Below, piece by piece: positions 44,662 to 52,865 of a DNA stretch of 64,000 nt (its first letter is position 1; each line of letters begins with the position of its first letter). The notes below the pieces were generated by a model that saw only the letters and a list, made by a program, of their open reading frames with translations, did no database searches and was not told where the DNA came from. The position numbers and the translations under genes were made by a program. Source of the DNA: Nocardia terrae (GTDB taxonomy: Bacteria; Actinomycetota; Actinomycetes; Mycobacteriales; Mycobacteriaceae); assembly GCF_009760405.1 (NCBI RefSeq), contig NZ_WRPP01000004.1:186001-250000 (forward strand), given 5' to 3'.

Positions 44662-45854
44662 TCGGCGACATCCACCAGCGGGGCACCGGATTCCAGGTGC
44701 GGGCGCAGCACATTGTCGAACATGCTCAGCGCCGCGCCGATGGCCATGTGCATGTCGAGGTATTGATACGTGCCCAGGCGGCCGCCGAAAAGCACCTTGT
44801 TCGAGGCGGTTTCGGCCTTCGCGCGCTCGCGGTAGGCGAGCACCTTGGCGCGATCCTCGGGGGTGTTGATCGGATAGTACGGTTCGTCGCCGGTCTGGGC
44901 GAAGCGCGAGAACTCGCGCATGATGACCGTCTTGTCGGTGGTGTAGTCGCGCTCGGGGTGGAAGTGACGCGGCTCGATGATGCGGGTGTAGGGGACGTCG
45001 GCGTCGTTGTAGTTCATCACCGACGTGCCCTGGAAGTCACCGGTCTCGAGCACCTCGGTCTCGAAATCGATGGTGCGCCAGCCGAGTTCGCCCTCGCTGT
45101 AGTCGAAGTAGTGGTCCAGCGGGCCGGTGTAGACGACCGGGGCGTCCGGGTTCTGGGCGCGGATCTCGTCGCGCACGTCGAACCAGTCGGTGTCCAGACG
45201 GACCTCGATGAGGTCGTTCTCGGCCATCTTCGACAGCCACGCGGTGTAGCCGTTCTTGGGCAGGCCCTCGTAGGTGTCGTTGAAGTAGCGGTTGTCGAAG
45301 GTGTAGCGGACCGGCAGCCGGGTGATGATGTTCGAGGGCAGTTCCTTGGGATCGGTCTGCCACTGCTTGGCCGTGTAGTCGCGGATGAACGCCTCGTAGA
45401 GCGGGCGGCCGATCAGCGAGATGCCCTTCTCCTCGAGGTTGGTCACGTCCTTGCTGTCGATCTCCGCGGACTGCTCGGCGATCAGCGCGCGGGCCTCGTC
45501 CGGGGTGAAGTAGCGACCGAAGAACTGCGACAGCAGGCCCAGGCCCATGGGGAACTGGTAGGCCTGCCCCTTGTGCATGGCGAAGACCCGGTGCTGATAG
45601 TTCGTGAACTCGGTGAACTCGTTGACGTAGTCCCACACCCGCTTGTTGGAGGTGTGGAACAGATGGGCACCGTACTTGTGGATTTCGATGCCGGTTTCCG
45701 GGTCCGCCTCCGAGTAAGCGTTGCCGCCCAGGTGATAGCGGCGTTCGACCACCAGCACCCGCTTGCCCAGCAGGTTGGCGGTGCGTTCGGCAATGGTCAG
45801 TCCGAAGAAGCCGGAGCCGACGACGATGAGATCGAAGGGGGATGCGACGGTCAC
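44658..45854 (-). CDS. glf: UDP-galactopyranose mutase Glf
   Basis: Glf is a 398-aa flavoenzyme that converts UDP-galactopyranose to UDP-galactofuranose, the donor for GlfT2. It has the FAD-binding GSGFFG motif near the N-terminus, ERRYHLGGNAYSE, GAHLFHTSNKRVW, the substrate-region FDNRYFNDTYEGLPKNGY and LGTYQYLDMH near the C-terminus. GTG 45854 (VTVASPFDL) gives the normal family length of about 399; eight extra in-frame codons upstream are possible. It is the first gene of the overlapping glf-glfT2-PAP2-ubiA-aftB unit. Confidence 0.97.
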   Translation of the reverse strand: MTVASPFDLIVVGSGFFGLTIAERTANLLGKRVLVVERRYHLGGNAYSEADPETGIEIHKYGAHLFHTSNKRVWDYVNEFTEFTNYQHRVFAMHKGQAYQFPMGLGLLSQFFGRYFTPDEARALIAEQSAEIDSKDVTNLEEKGISLIGRPLYEAFIRDYTAKQWQTDPKELPSNIITRLPVRYTFDNRYFNDTYEGLPKNGYTAWLSKMAENDLIEVRLDTDWFDVRDEIRAQNPDAPVVYTGPLDHYFDYSEGELGWRTIDFETEVLETGDFQGTSVMNYNDADVPYTRIIEPRHFHPERDYTTDKTVIMREFSRFAQTGDEPYYPINTPEDRAKVLAYRERAKAETASNKVLFGGRLGTYQYLDMHMAIGAALSMFDNVLRPHLESGAPLVDVAE

Positions 45855-46164
45855 GGGAGCCCAGCGTACCGGCACCACCTACGAGCGCGCGTGGGCTCCG
45901 TCGGGGTGGGTTGGCAGCCTTCGCGACGGGTGGATGCGGTGACTTTGCCGGAACCGGTGGCGAACCTCGCGAGGTTAGCCCGCTCGGTGACCCGCGTCAT
46001 CCCGCTGATTGGGAATGGTCGCCGTTATTTAGCGCAAAGTTCACGAAACCGCTGACAGTTGCGTCATGAGAGCTGTATTACATACCCACTGAACTGATCG
46101 ACCGACCAGTTTTTTGCCGTGTGTTTGCGCGGCCGTGCCACCAGCTCGACCTGAAAGACCACCC
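45855..46164. other. 310-base divergent region between glf and a secreted-protein gene
   Basis: No gene is supported here. It should carry both divergent promoters. It contains the 14-bp palindrome described separately and, nearer 46165, an AT-richer stretch with TTGCGT...TATTAC that could be a promoter, unproven. Confidence 0.5.
45963..45976. promoter_or_regulatory. Perfect 14-bp palindrome upstream of glf
   Basis: AACCTCGCGAGGTT reads the same on both strands and lies 109 bases upstream of the glf start, in the divergent region. It is a candidate operator; no known regulator consensus is claimed. Confidence 0.4.
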
Positions 46165-47391
46165 ATGCGCTTCACACGTCTCGCCCCACTCGTGGGCGCG
46201 CTGACCATCACGGCCGTGCTCGGCACCGCCGCCCTCATCCCCGACGCCGCCCCGGCCCGCGCCGACGAAGGCGACACCCTCGGGGCCTCCCAGATCGCCG
46301 ACGCCGATGGGGTCTGCGGCAAGCCCGGTGCGGCCACCTTCGACGACGTCATCACCGCGGCCGCCACCACCATCCGCACGGTCGTGCCGGCCGGGCAGCA
46401 GGCCGCCTACGACCAGTCGGTGAACGACTTCCGGCAGAACGTCGCCTCGATTCACGTGCACCGCCGCGGGTTTCTGCCGCTGAGCCCGGACGAGGTCAAC
46501 GACCGCACCCAGTTCCTCGACGACCCGATCGTCACCTACATCGTCAACAACCTCGACGCCATCCGCACCGGGCAGGTGAACAGGACCATCGCGCTCTCGG
46601 ATCTGAAGGTGCGCGACGTGGTCGAGGTCTTCATCCTCGCCACCCGGATCGTGAAGATTCCGGCCCAGTTCGCCTCCAGCCTGGTGCCGACCGTCGGCTT
46701 CGTGCTGAAGCCGATCGTGGGCGCGCTGTTCAACGGCGTGAAATCGCTGGCGCGCGCGGTGCAGTCGCAGCTGTCGGTGGGCTGCGGCAATAATGCCGTC
46801 TATCGGAAGCTGCAACTGGACCTGCCCGATGAGCACGTGGACCTACCGCAGCCGCTCATCGATCTGGCCAACCAGGTGGTGAAGGCCGACGGCGGCTGCA
46901 CCCCGATCGCCGAGCTGAAGACCGCCGACCTGGTCGAGCGCACCCGCAACTACCTGACCACCGCCGCGCTGCCCGTCGACCCGAACGCGGTCAACGCCAA
47001 TGCCGATGCGCTGCAGGGCTTCCTGGCGAGCAATCGGGTCGCCGACGTCATGATGCTGCGCCGCACCGAACAGCTCGGCCCGATCGTGGACGCGCTGGAC
47101 TACGGCCCGCTCACCTTCCTGGCCAACCTCGGCTTCGACATCTACGAGGGCCGCGCGCTCGACACCGTGGCGCTGGCGGATGTGAAGGTGGAGAACGTCT
47201 TCTCGCTCATCACCTTCGCGCTCGACACCACCAGCCTGCTGCTGACCGTCGGCAACACCCTCGCCGGGTTCACCGGCGTGGCCTCGACCATCACGACGCC
47301 GCTGGGCATCGCGGAGACCATCGCCTTCGCGCCCGCCACCTACGGCGCGCCGATCCTGCGCGGGGTCATGCAGTCCATGTGCGCGGCGTGA
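46165..47391 (+). CDS. Secreted protein of unknown function
   Basis: This is a 408-aa exported protein with a clear signal peptide (residues 1 to about 33, ending PARA|DEG). The mature part is mostly helical-looking and contains two similar DLKVRDVVEVF / DVKVENVFSLI segments, four cysteines and hydrophobic stretches near 165-205 and 360-400. I recognise no catalytic motif or family. Divergent from glf, it occupies the position held by the exported repeated protein gene (pirG/erp) in M. tuberculosis, but it lacks the PGLTS-type repeats, so it is not called Erp. It ends directly against the stop of the next, convergent gene, with no bases between. Confidence 0.8.
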   Translation: MRFTRLAPLVGALTITAVLGTAALIPDAAPARADEGDTLGASQIADADGVCGKPGAATFDDVITAAATTIRTVVPAGQQAAYDQSVNDFRQNVASIHVHRRGFLPLSPDEVNDRTQFLDDPIVTYIVNNLDAIRTGQVNRTIALSDLKVRDVVEVFILATRIVKIPAQFASSLVPTVGFVLKPIVGALFNGVKSLARAVQSQLSVGCGNNAVYRKLQLDLPDEHVDLPQPLIDLANQVVKADGGCTPIAELKTADLVERTRNYLTTAALPVDPNAVNANADALQGFLASNRVADVMMLRRTEQLGPIVDALDYGPLTFLANLGFDIYEGRALDTVALADVKVENVFSLITFALDTTSLLLTVGNTLAGFTGVASTITTPLGIAETIAFAPATYGAPILRGVMQSMCAA

Positions 47392-48081
47392 TCAGTAGTA
47401 GGGGTAGTAGGCCTGCTGCGGCGGAACGGGTGTCTGCTTCCCGGCCTCGATCCAGCGGCCGGTCGGCGGCACCGCGGCGAAGACCAGAATCAGGATGGAC
47501 ATGAGCAGTCCGATGACTCCCGCCCCGGGGCGGCCGACCAGGCTGATCAGGCCGAGCACGATCGCGATCGAGGACATGACGATCAACATGATCCGGCCGG
47601 CCGTCTTGCGCATGAACAGCAGTGTCGCGCCGACGCACCACACCACGCCGACCACCAGCACCAGGATTCCGATTCCGATCAGGACGCCGAAGAGCTCGCT
47701 GTCGCTGGAGCTGGTGCGGTACTCACTGCGGTCGGTGACGACGGCCGAGGCGATGAGCATGAACACCCCCGCGATCAGTGAGAGCACACCCACGATGATC
47801 GCCAGCACGCCGGCCGTGATGGCGGTGCCGCCGCTCGGGGCCACCGGCACGCCGTAGGGCGCGTATCCCGCCCCGGCGGGATACGCGGGCATGGGACCGG
47901 CCGGGTAGGCGGGCATCGGATATCCCGGCTGCTGCGCGAAACCCGGTGCCGGCGCGCCGGTTTGGCCCGGATACGGCTGCTGCTGATAGCTGGACTGCGG
48001 CGGATATTCCACCGGCGCGAAGCCCGGCTGCGGCTGATCCTCTGGCCCGGTTTGTCCGGATTTTTCATACGGGTAACTCAT
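47392..48081 (-). CDS. Pro/Tyr-rich membrane protein (DUF4190-like architecture)
   Basis: This is a 229-aa protein. The first 80 residues are low-complexity, rich in Pro, Tyr, Gln and Gly (QQQPYPGQTG, PAYPAG repeated twice). About four membrane segments follow, starting AITAGVLAIIVGVLSLIAGV, and the short tail ends PPQQAYYPYY. Such proteins are common in actinobacteria and often unassigned. A GGAGGAG ribosome site fixes ATG 48081. It is tail-to-tail with the secreted-protein gene. Confidence 0.8.
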   Translation of the reverse strand: MSYPYEKSGQTGPEDQPQPGFAPVEYPPQSSYQQQPYPGQTGAPAPGFAQQPGYPMPAYPAGPMPAYPAGAGYAPYGVPVAPSGGTAITAGVLAIIVGVLSLIAGVFMLIASAVVTDRSEYRTSSSDSELFGVLIGIGILVLVVGVVWCVGATLLFMRKTAGRIMLIVMSSIAIVLGLISLVGRPGAGVIGLLMSILILVFAAVPPTGRWIEAGKQTPVPPQQAYYPYY

Positions 48082-48169
48082 CGGGTCTCCTCCCCTCACA
48101 CTCTGGCGCGAACTCTACTCCGGGCCGCTGACATGGGCGAACGTGTTATTCCGGGGAGGTATGGAAGAC

Positions 48170-48209
48170 GCCGCGGCCCCTTTCGGCGGTCACCGAAAGG
48201 GGCTGCGGC
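48170..48209 (-). terminator. Terminator hairpin of the merR gene
   Basis: A 17-bp stem with a single G-T pair is formed by GCCGCGGCCCCTTTCGG (48170-48186) and CCGAAAGGGGCTGCGGC (48193-48209) with a 6-base loop, 15 bases past the stop. Confidence 0.75.
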
Positions 48210-48224
48210 GGTGCGTTTTCCCGA

Positions 48225-48980
48225 CTAGAGCCGAGTGGCGGAGTACACCCGGATCGCGGCGCGGACGTACTCGGCATTGCCCTCGCCGTACTTGTCGTAG
48301 TTCTGGGCGAATCGCGGATCACCCACGTACATATCCGCGAGCCCGTTGAAGTACTGGGCGTTGACCGGCCCGCCCGAGGGCGAGCTGCCGATCCAGTCGT
48401 AGTGCCGCTGCACGATGGCCTGCACCTCGTCGCTGTCGGCCGCTAGGCCCGCCGTGTGGGCGCGGGCGTAGTCGGCGGCGATGTCCTCGTGCGTCCGGAT
48501 GTGCGCCTTCTGCTCGGCGACGCTCATCGAGCGCCACCAGCGATCACCCTTCTCGTACGCGTCCTGGCCCCAGCGTTCGATGACCTCGTCCTTGTACCGG
48601 GTGTGGTCGAACCCGTCGAATACTTCGTCTGCCATGAGTTGCTCACCTGCTTCCGTCTTGCGCAATGTGGTTTGCACCGAGGCGATTTGGCGCGCGATCC
48701 GGTCCTGCTCGTTTTTCAGCAATTCCAGATGCGTGCGCAGGGCGGCGGCGGTGTTCTTTTGCCCGTGCAGGACTTCGGCGATGGCCGGCAGGCCCAGGCC
48801 GAGTTCCCGGAGCAAAAGGATGCGCTGCAACCGAACGAGGGATTCCTGGTCGTAATAGCGATAGCCATTGGATCCGATCCGGGTGGGCGGCAACAACCCG
48901 AGCTCACCGTAGTGCCGCAGGGTGCGGCTGGTGGTGCGGGCCACTTTGGCCAATTCCTGGATGGACCATTCGGCGTTCAC
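48225..48980 (-). CDS. MerR-family regulator with TipAS-like drug-binding domain
   Basis: This is a 251-aa regulator. The N-terminal MerR winged helix (about 4-75; TSRTLRHYGELGLLPP, NGYRYYD) and a coiled-coil dimerisation helix (about 80-115) precede a C-terminal domain of about 130 residues (ERWGQDAYEKGDRWWRSM, FAQNYDKYGEGNAEYVRAAI). This resembles the TipAS ligand-binding domain of TipAL, which binds thiopeptides covalently. TipAS proteins use a reactive cysteine; none is visible here, so ligand binding may differ. The GTG start is likely. An inverted repeat upstream suggests autoregulation. Confidence 0.9.
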   Translation of the reverse strand: MNAEWSIQELAKVARTTSRTLRHYGELGLLPPTRIGSNGYRYYDQESLVRLQRILLLRELGLGLPAIAEVLHGQKNTAAALRTHLELLKNEQDRIARQIASVQTTLRKTEAGEQLMADEVFDGFDHTRYKDEVIERWGQDAYEKGDRWWRSMSVAEQKAHIRTHEDIAADYARAHTAGLAADSDEVQAIVQRHYDWIGSSPSGGPVNAQYFNGLADMYVGDPRFAQNYDKYGEGNAEYVRAAIRVYSATRL

Positions 48981-49031
48981 GTTCCGGCCTTTCGTATCCT
49001 CTCGTTCACCTCGATGAATTCAGGATGCAAG

Positions 49032-49046
49032 TTGACGCAACGTCAA
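49032..49046. promoter_or_regulatory. Inverted repeat upstream of the MerR gene
   Basis: TTGACG-CAA-CGTCAA is a perfect 6-3-6 inverted repeat, 52 bases upstream of the leftward start. MerR proteins bind such dyads in promoters with long spacers, so it is a likely autoregulatory operator. Confidence 0.5.
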
Positions 49047-49060
49047 GGTCAAGCCTTAAT

Positions 49061-49513
49061 CTACGCGCCGTCGGTGCACTGGGTGTAGCGGATGTGCACG
49101 GACTGCTTCGCCGGGGCGGAGCTGCCGAAGAAGCCCGTCGGCTGCGGCAGGTAGTTGGTGAGCCGGGTCATGGCGTCCTGCTCGGCCTCGGCGCGGTTGC
49201 TGCCCGAACCGCCGTAGTAGTAGTTGTGATCGGCGCTTTCGGCGATGGCGCCGCAGCCGTCCCGGAACTGCGCCACGACCGTGCAACCGCGGTGGGCGCA
49301 CTGGCCGATCGCGTCGGCGTCCGAGCTCCCCCAGTTCGGGTAGTTCCAGGCCGCGCCGTAGAACAGGCCGCCGTCGGTGCTCAGCGCCAGCGAGCCGTAC
49401 AGCGAGCCGTTCGGACCGCGCTCGGCGCTCGCGGTTCCCGCCCCCAGCGACGAAACCAGCACCGCGGCAGCGGAAACGAACATGGTCAGGGCGAGTTTGC
49501 CCGAAAAAGCCAT
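49061..49513 (-). CDS. Secreted DUF4189 protein
   Basis: This is a 150-aa exported protein with signal peptide to about ASA|ERGP. The DUF4189 pattern follows: YGSLALS..GLFYGAAWNYP, two short Cys motifs (CAHRGCTVVAQF, DGCGAIA), a Tyr-rich YYYGG and AEAEQDAMTRL. Four to five cysteines probably form disulfides. The family is widespread in nocardiae and mycobacteria and its function is unknown. GGGGAG lies 10 bases before the ATG. It is divergent from the serine protease. Confidence 0.85.
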   Translation of the reverse strand: MAFSGKLALTMFVSAAAVLVSSLGAGTASAERGPNGSLYGSLALSTDGGLFYGAAWNYPNWGSSDADAIGQCAHRGCTVVAQFRDGCGAIAESADHNYYYGGSGSNRAEAEQDAMTRLTNYLPQPTGFFGSSAPAKQSVHIRYTQCTDGA

Positions 49514-49801
49514 TAGAAAATTCTCCCCATTCGGAAGCGGCGGAATAGGCCGCTCCGGTTGCCCTCCGTGGTGCGATCACCACTGCCCGGAGTTCTATCA
49601 CGGAGCGCCGACACGACCAAGCGCGTTTCGGTCACTCGGAACCCGCTGCCGGGCAAAGCGTTCCGAATGGGTAACCGGATCGGTCATCCGCGAGGCGACT
49701 TGCAACCCGGTTGCGGGCATGACATGCTCCGCGTGCGCGCCGGCGGCCTCCCGATTTCCCCGCGCGCACGAATTCGATTTTCGGGGGATGAGGAAAATCC
49801 A

Positions 49802-50533
49802 ATGTTCTCTGCGGGCCGCGCCCGAGTTCTGCGCGTGGCGGCCATCGCCGCCGCCGCTGTCAGCTCCACGCTCCTGTTCGCCGGCCCCGCGAACGCGGCC
49901 CCGCCGGTGACGCTCGGCGGCGGTTCCGGTGTCTACGTCGAGGACCTCACGACCACGGACTCGGTCAGCGACTGCACCCTCACGGCCGTCGGCTACGACA
50001 ACAGGAACCAGCTCGTCGGCCTGACCGCCGGCCACTGCGGCGAGGTCGGCGCGCGCGTCGCGGCCGAGTACACCCGCAGCGGCGGCATCGGCGTGGTCGC
50101 CGAGAAGAGCGAGGACATGGACTGGGGCATCATCGTCTTCAACGCGGACCGGGTGATCCCGACCCGCCAGGTCGCGCAGTCGGTGATCAACTCGGTCGGC
50201 GCGCCGCCGCAGGTCGGCGAGAACGTCTGCAAGAACGGCCGCACCACCGGCTTCACCTGTGGACCGGTGTGGGAGAGCCGGGCCCTGACCTTCCGCAGCC
50301 AGGTGTGCGCCAACCACGGCGACTCCGGCGCGCCCGTGCTGCGCGGCGACCAGCTGGTCGGAATGGTGGTGGCGGGCACCGACTTCAAGGCCGGGCCGAT
50401 CGACATCGAGCTGCCGCTGTGCGAGGGCGGCGGCAACCTGATCCACGAGCCGGAGCTGGCCACCAACATCACCGCGGTGCTGGCCGACATCGACCGCCAC
50501 GGCGGGGCGGGCGCGGGCTTCCGCATCGCCTGA
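49802..50533 (+). CDS. Secreted trypsin-like serine protease (S1 family)
   Basis: This is a 243-aa exported protease with signal peptide to about ANA|APP. The triad is His78 (TAGHC), Asp107 (DMDWGI) and Ser175 (GDSGAP). There are several cysteines, including Cys153 and Cys169 near the active site. No long pro-region is evident between the signal and the catalytic domain, unlike alpha-lytic-type proteases. The substrate is unknown. AGGAAA precedes the ATG, and a 16-bp terminator hairpin follows. Confidence 0.9.
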   Translation: MFSAGRARVLRVAAIAAAAVSSTLLFAGPANAAPPVTLGGGSGVYVEDLTTTDSVSDCTLTAVGYDNRNQLVGLTAGHCGEVGARVAAEYTRSGGIGVVAEKSEDMDWGIIVFNADRVIPTRQVAQSVINSVGAPPQVGENVCKNGRTTGFTCGPVWESRALTFRSQVCANHGDSGAPVLRGDQLVGMVVAGTDFKAGPIDIELPLCEGGGNLIHEPELATNITAVLADIDRHGGAGAGFRIA

Positions 50534-50544
50534 TCTCATACGGC

Positions 50545-50580
50545 GAACGGGGCGTGACCGGATTCGGTCACGCCCCGTTC
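50545..50580. terminator. Terminator between convergent genes
   Basis: GAACGGGGCGTGACCG (50545-50560) and CGGTCACGCCCCGTTC (50565-50580) form a perfect 16-bp stem with a 4-base loop. It is placed to serve both the protease and the oxidoreductase. Confidence 0.85.
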
Positions 50581-50600
50581 TCATTGTCCGGTCAGGGTTT

Positions 50601-51239
50601 TCAGTATCCGACCGTGAGGCGGGTGCGGTGGTGGCGGGGCTGCTCGATCTCGTCGAGCAGGGCAATCGCCATGTCCTCCATGGAGATCGAGGAATTGCCC
50701 TCGGCGTCGACCAGCATCTCGTCGGCGCCGAGACGGAACACGCCGGTCCGCTCGCCGGGCTCGAACAGGGCGGCCGGGCTGAAGTAGGTCCAGTTCACGT
50801 CGTGCGTGGTCGTGCGGAACACCTCCAGCTGACGGTTGCCGCCCTCGGCGATGGGGATGAGTTCGGCGGGGAATCCGGGCTGCTCGGTGAGCAGCTTCCC
50901 GGTCCCGGCGACGGTGAGACTGCCCGCGCCGCCGATCACCAGGAGCCGAATTCCGCTGTCCGCCAAGCCTTCCAGCAGGGCCGCGGCCACCTCGGCGAGT
51001 TCGTGCTCGCTGCCCACCGCCGGGCGGGTCGTGCTGATCACGACATCGCTGCCGGCGCTGGCCTTCTCCACCTCGGTGGGATCGGTGGCGTCGGCCGTCC
51101 ACACCTCGATCTGTTCGGGTAGATCGCGCAGCCGGTCCGCGTGGCGGGCGACGGCCCGCACCCGGTGGCCGCGGCGCAACGCCTCGGTGACGACGCGGCT
51201 TCCCGCGTCTCCACTGGCTCCGAACACTGTGATCTGCAT
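50601..51239 (-). CDS. NAD(P)-binding oxidoreductase (atypical SDR/NmrA-like)
   Basis: This is a 212-aa single-domain Rossmann protein beginning MQITVFGASGDAGSRVV (GxxGxxG). It has AVARHADRL after the second strand, which favours NADPH, then ISTTRP and LLVIGGAGSL. It lacks the YxxxK pair of classical SDRs, like the atypical SDR5/NmrA group that act as quinone or flavin reductases or redox sensors. It follows the EamA transporter gene by 28 bases and is likely co-transcribed with it under MarR control. Confidence 0.85.
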   Translation of the reverse strand: MQITVFGASGDAGSRVVTEALRRGHRVRAVARHADRLRDLPEQIEVWTADATDPTEVEKASAGSDVVISTTRPAVGSEHELAEVAAALLEGLADSGIRLLVIGGAGSLTVAGTGKLLTEQPGFPAELIPIAEGGNRQLEVFRTTTHDVNWTYFSPAALFEPGERTGVFRLGADEMLVDAEGNSSISMEDMAIALLDEIEQPRHHRTRLTVGY

Positions 51240-51267
51240 GGTCTTTCGCTCCTTCGAGGGGTTCCGG

Positions 51268-52206
51268 TCAGGCCGGGAGACTGGTCTTGGTGGTTTCCGC
51301 CGTGGTGTCCGGCGCGGGTTCCGGTGCGCGGGGCGCGGTTCCGGTCTGGCCGAGCAGCAGGCCGCCCAGCACGATGAGCATTCCCAGCACCTGCAGCGGA
51401 GCCAGCGACTGGCCGAGCGCGGCCCAGCCGATGACGGTCGCCGACAGCGGGCTGAGCAGGCCGAGGAAGGTCACCGAGGTGGCATTGGTCTTGGCGATGC
51501 CGCGGAACCACAGCGCGTAGGCGAGAGCGGTGCCGATCAGGCCGAGGTAGAGGTAGCCGCCGATATTGCGGGCGTCCAGCGCGGGCGGCGCGCCCTCCAC
51601 GATCGCGGCGATCGGCAGGAGCATCGAGCCGCCCGCGGTCAGCTGCCAGCCGGTCATGGCCAAGGGCGTCACCCCGTCCGGGCGGCCCCACAGTTTGGTC
51701 AGCACGGTGCCGCTGCCCATGGCCACGGCCGCGCCCAAACCTGCGAGGACGCCGAGGGTGTCGAGAGTGGCGGTGGCTCGCAGGACCACGAGCGCGACGC
51801 CGGCCAGTCCGATGACTGCCGCCAGCACCTTGCGGGCGGTGAGCCGTTCATTCCCGGCGAGGGCCGCGAAGCCCACCGCGAACAGCGGCGCGGAGGCGGT
51901 GACGACCGCGGCGACCCCGCCCGGGAGCCGGTAGGCCGCGACGAACAGCAGTGCCGTGAAGATCCCGATATTCAGTCCGCCGAGCGCGAGCGCGCGCGGA
52001 ATCCATTGGCCGTGCGGCAGTTTCCGCGTCATCGCCAGCAACAGCAGCCCCGCGGGCAGCACTCGCATGACGGCCGTGAACATCGGCCGCTCGGGCGGCA
52101 GGAAGGTAGTGGTTACGGCGTAGGTCGACCCCCACACCAGCGGCGCGAGCCCGGTGAGGGCGAGCGTCCCGGCGAGTCCGGCGGCTCCAGCGCGTGAGGT
52201 GGTCAT
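51268..52206 (-). CDS. EamA-family (DMT superfamily) exporter
   Basis: This is a 312-aa integral membrane protein with about ten helices in two EamA repeats (first near 10-150, second near 160-300). It resembles the bacterial RhtA/YdcZ-type metabolite or drug exporters (WGSTYAVTTTFLPP, GGVAAVVTASAPLFAVGFAAL). The substrate is unknown. It is divergent from the MarR gene with a palindromic operator between them, so it is probably repressed by that regulator and induced by a small molecule. Confidence 0.9.
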   Translation of the reverse strand: MTTSRAGAAGLAGTLALTGLAPLVWGSTYAVTTTFLPPERPMFTAVMRVLPAGLLLLAMTRKLPHGQWIPRALALGGLNIGIFTALLFVAAYRLPGGVAAVVTASAPLFAVGFAALAGNERLTARKVLAAVIGLAGVALVVLRATATLDTLGVLAGLGAAVAMGSGTVLTKLWGRPDGVTPLAMTGWQLTAGGSMLLPIAAIVEGAPPALDARNIGGYLYLGLIGTALAYALWFRGIAKTNATSVTFLGLLSPLSATVIGWAALGQSLAPLQVLGMLIVLGGLLLGQTGTAPRAPEPAPDTTAETTKTSLPA

Positions 52207-52225
52207 CGATAGCTCCTCATTGATA

Positions 52226-52287
52226 ATCTCAACGTTGAGATAACACCATCAGTGATACCTCACCGTCAAGTATCTCAACGTTAAGAT
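52226..52287. promoter_or_regulatory. Two MarR-type palindromic operators in a divergent promoter
   Basis: ATCTCAACGTTGAGAT (52226-52241) is a perfect 16-bp palindrome. ATCTCAACGTTAAGAT (52272-52287) is a near copy with one mismatched pair. They flank the 108-base region between the EamA and MarR starts, one close to each gene, as expected for MarR autorepression and control of the exporter. Confidence 0.75.
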
Positions 52288-52314
52288 TTATTCCGTCCCG
52301 AGAGGAGCCCGCCG

Positions 52315-52815
52315 GTGCCCGACGCCGTCGACCAGATCACCGCCGCCTGGCGTCAGCAACGCCCCGACGTCGACACCGCCCCCATGGAAATCTTCGGCCG
52401 CCTCTCCCGCCTGGGCCGCCTGGTCGACCGCGAACTCACCGACTTCTTCCGCACCCACGGCCTGGAACGCTGGGAATTCGACGTCCTGGCCACCCTCCGC
52501 CGCTCCGGCGACGAATCCGGCCTCAGCGCAGGCGCTCTCAACAAGGCCGCCATGATCACCTCCGGCGCCATCACCAACCGCATCGACCGCCTGACCGCCA
52601 AGGGTTGGGTCGACCGCGTCCCCGACCCCACCGACCGCCGCGCCATCCGAGTCCACCTCACCGACACCGGCCGCGAACTCGTCGACCGAATCCTCCCCCT
52701 GCACATCGCAAACGAACAACGCCTCCTGACCGCCCTCTCCCCCACCGACCGCGAAACCCTCATCCCCCTGCTCCGCAAGTTCGCCGAATCCCTCGGCGAC
52801 CTCTCCTTGGAGTGA
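52315..52815 (+). CDS. MarR-family transcriptional regulator
   Basis: This is a 166-aa winged-helix repressor with an N-terminal dimerisation helix, a winged helix (RWEFDVLATLRRSG, SAGALNKAAMITSGAITNRIDRLTAKGWV, wing DPTDRRAIRVHLT) and C-terminal dimer helices. The GTG start has GAGGAG upstream. Divergence from EamA and the twin palindromes indicate local control of the exporter and oxidoreductase. The ligand is unknown. Confidence 0.92.
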   Translation: MPDAVDQITAAWRQQRPDVDTAPMEIFGRLSRLGRLVDRELTDFFRTHGLERWEFDVLATLRRSGDESGLSAGALNKAAMITSGAITNRIDRLTAKGWVDRVPDPTDRRAIRVHLTDTGRELVDRILPLHIANEQRLLTALSPTDRETLIPLLRKFAESLGDLSLE

Positions 52816-52825
52816 ACCCGAAAAG

Positions 52826-52852
52826 GCGGTGCCCTCTTTTCGAGAGCACCGC
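52826..52852. terminator. Terminator after the marR gene
   Basis: GCGGTGC (52826-52832) pairs with GCACCGC (52846-52852), with an inner CTC/GAG pairing around a T-rich loop, 10 bases past the marR stop. Confidence 0.6.
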
Positions 52853-52865
52853 TACTTTCCTTGCA

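Noticed and set aside
46165..47391. Calling the secreted protein Erp (PirG) from its position next to glf
   Set aside because: No PGLTS-type repeats and no other sequence similarity that I can see; position alone is not enough.
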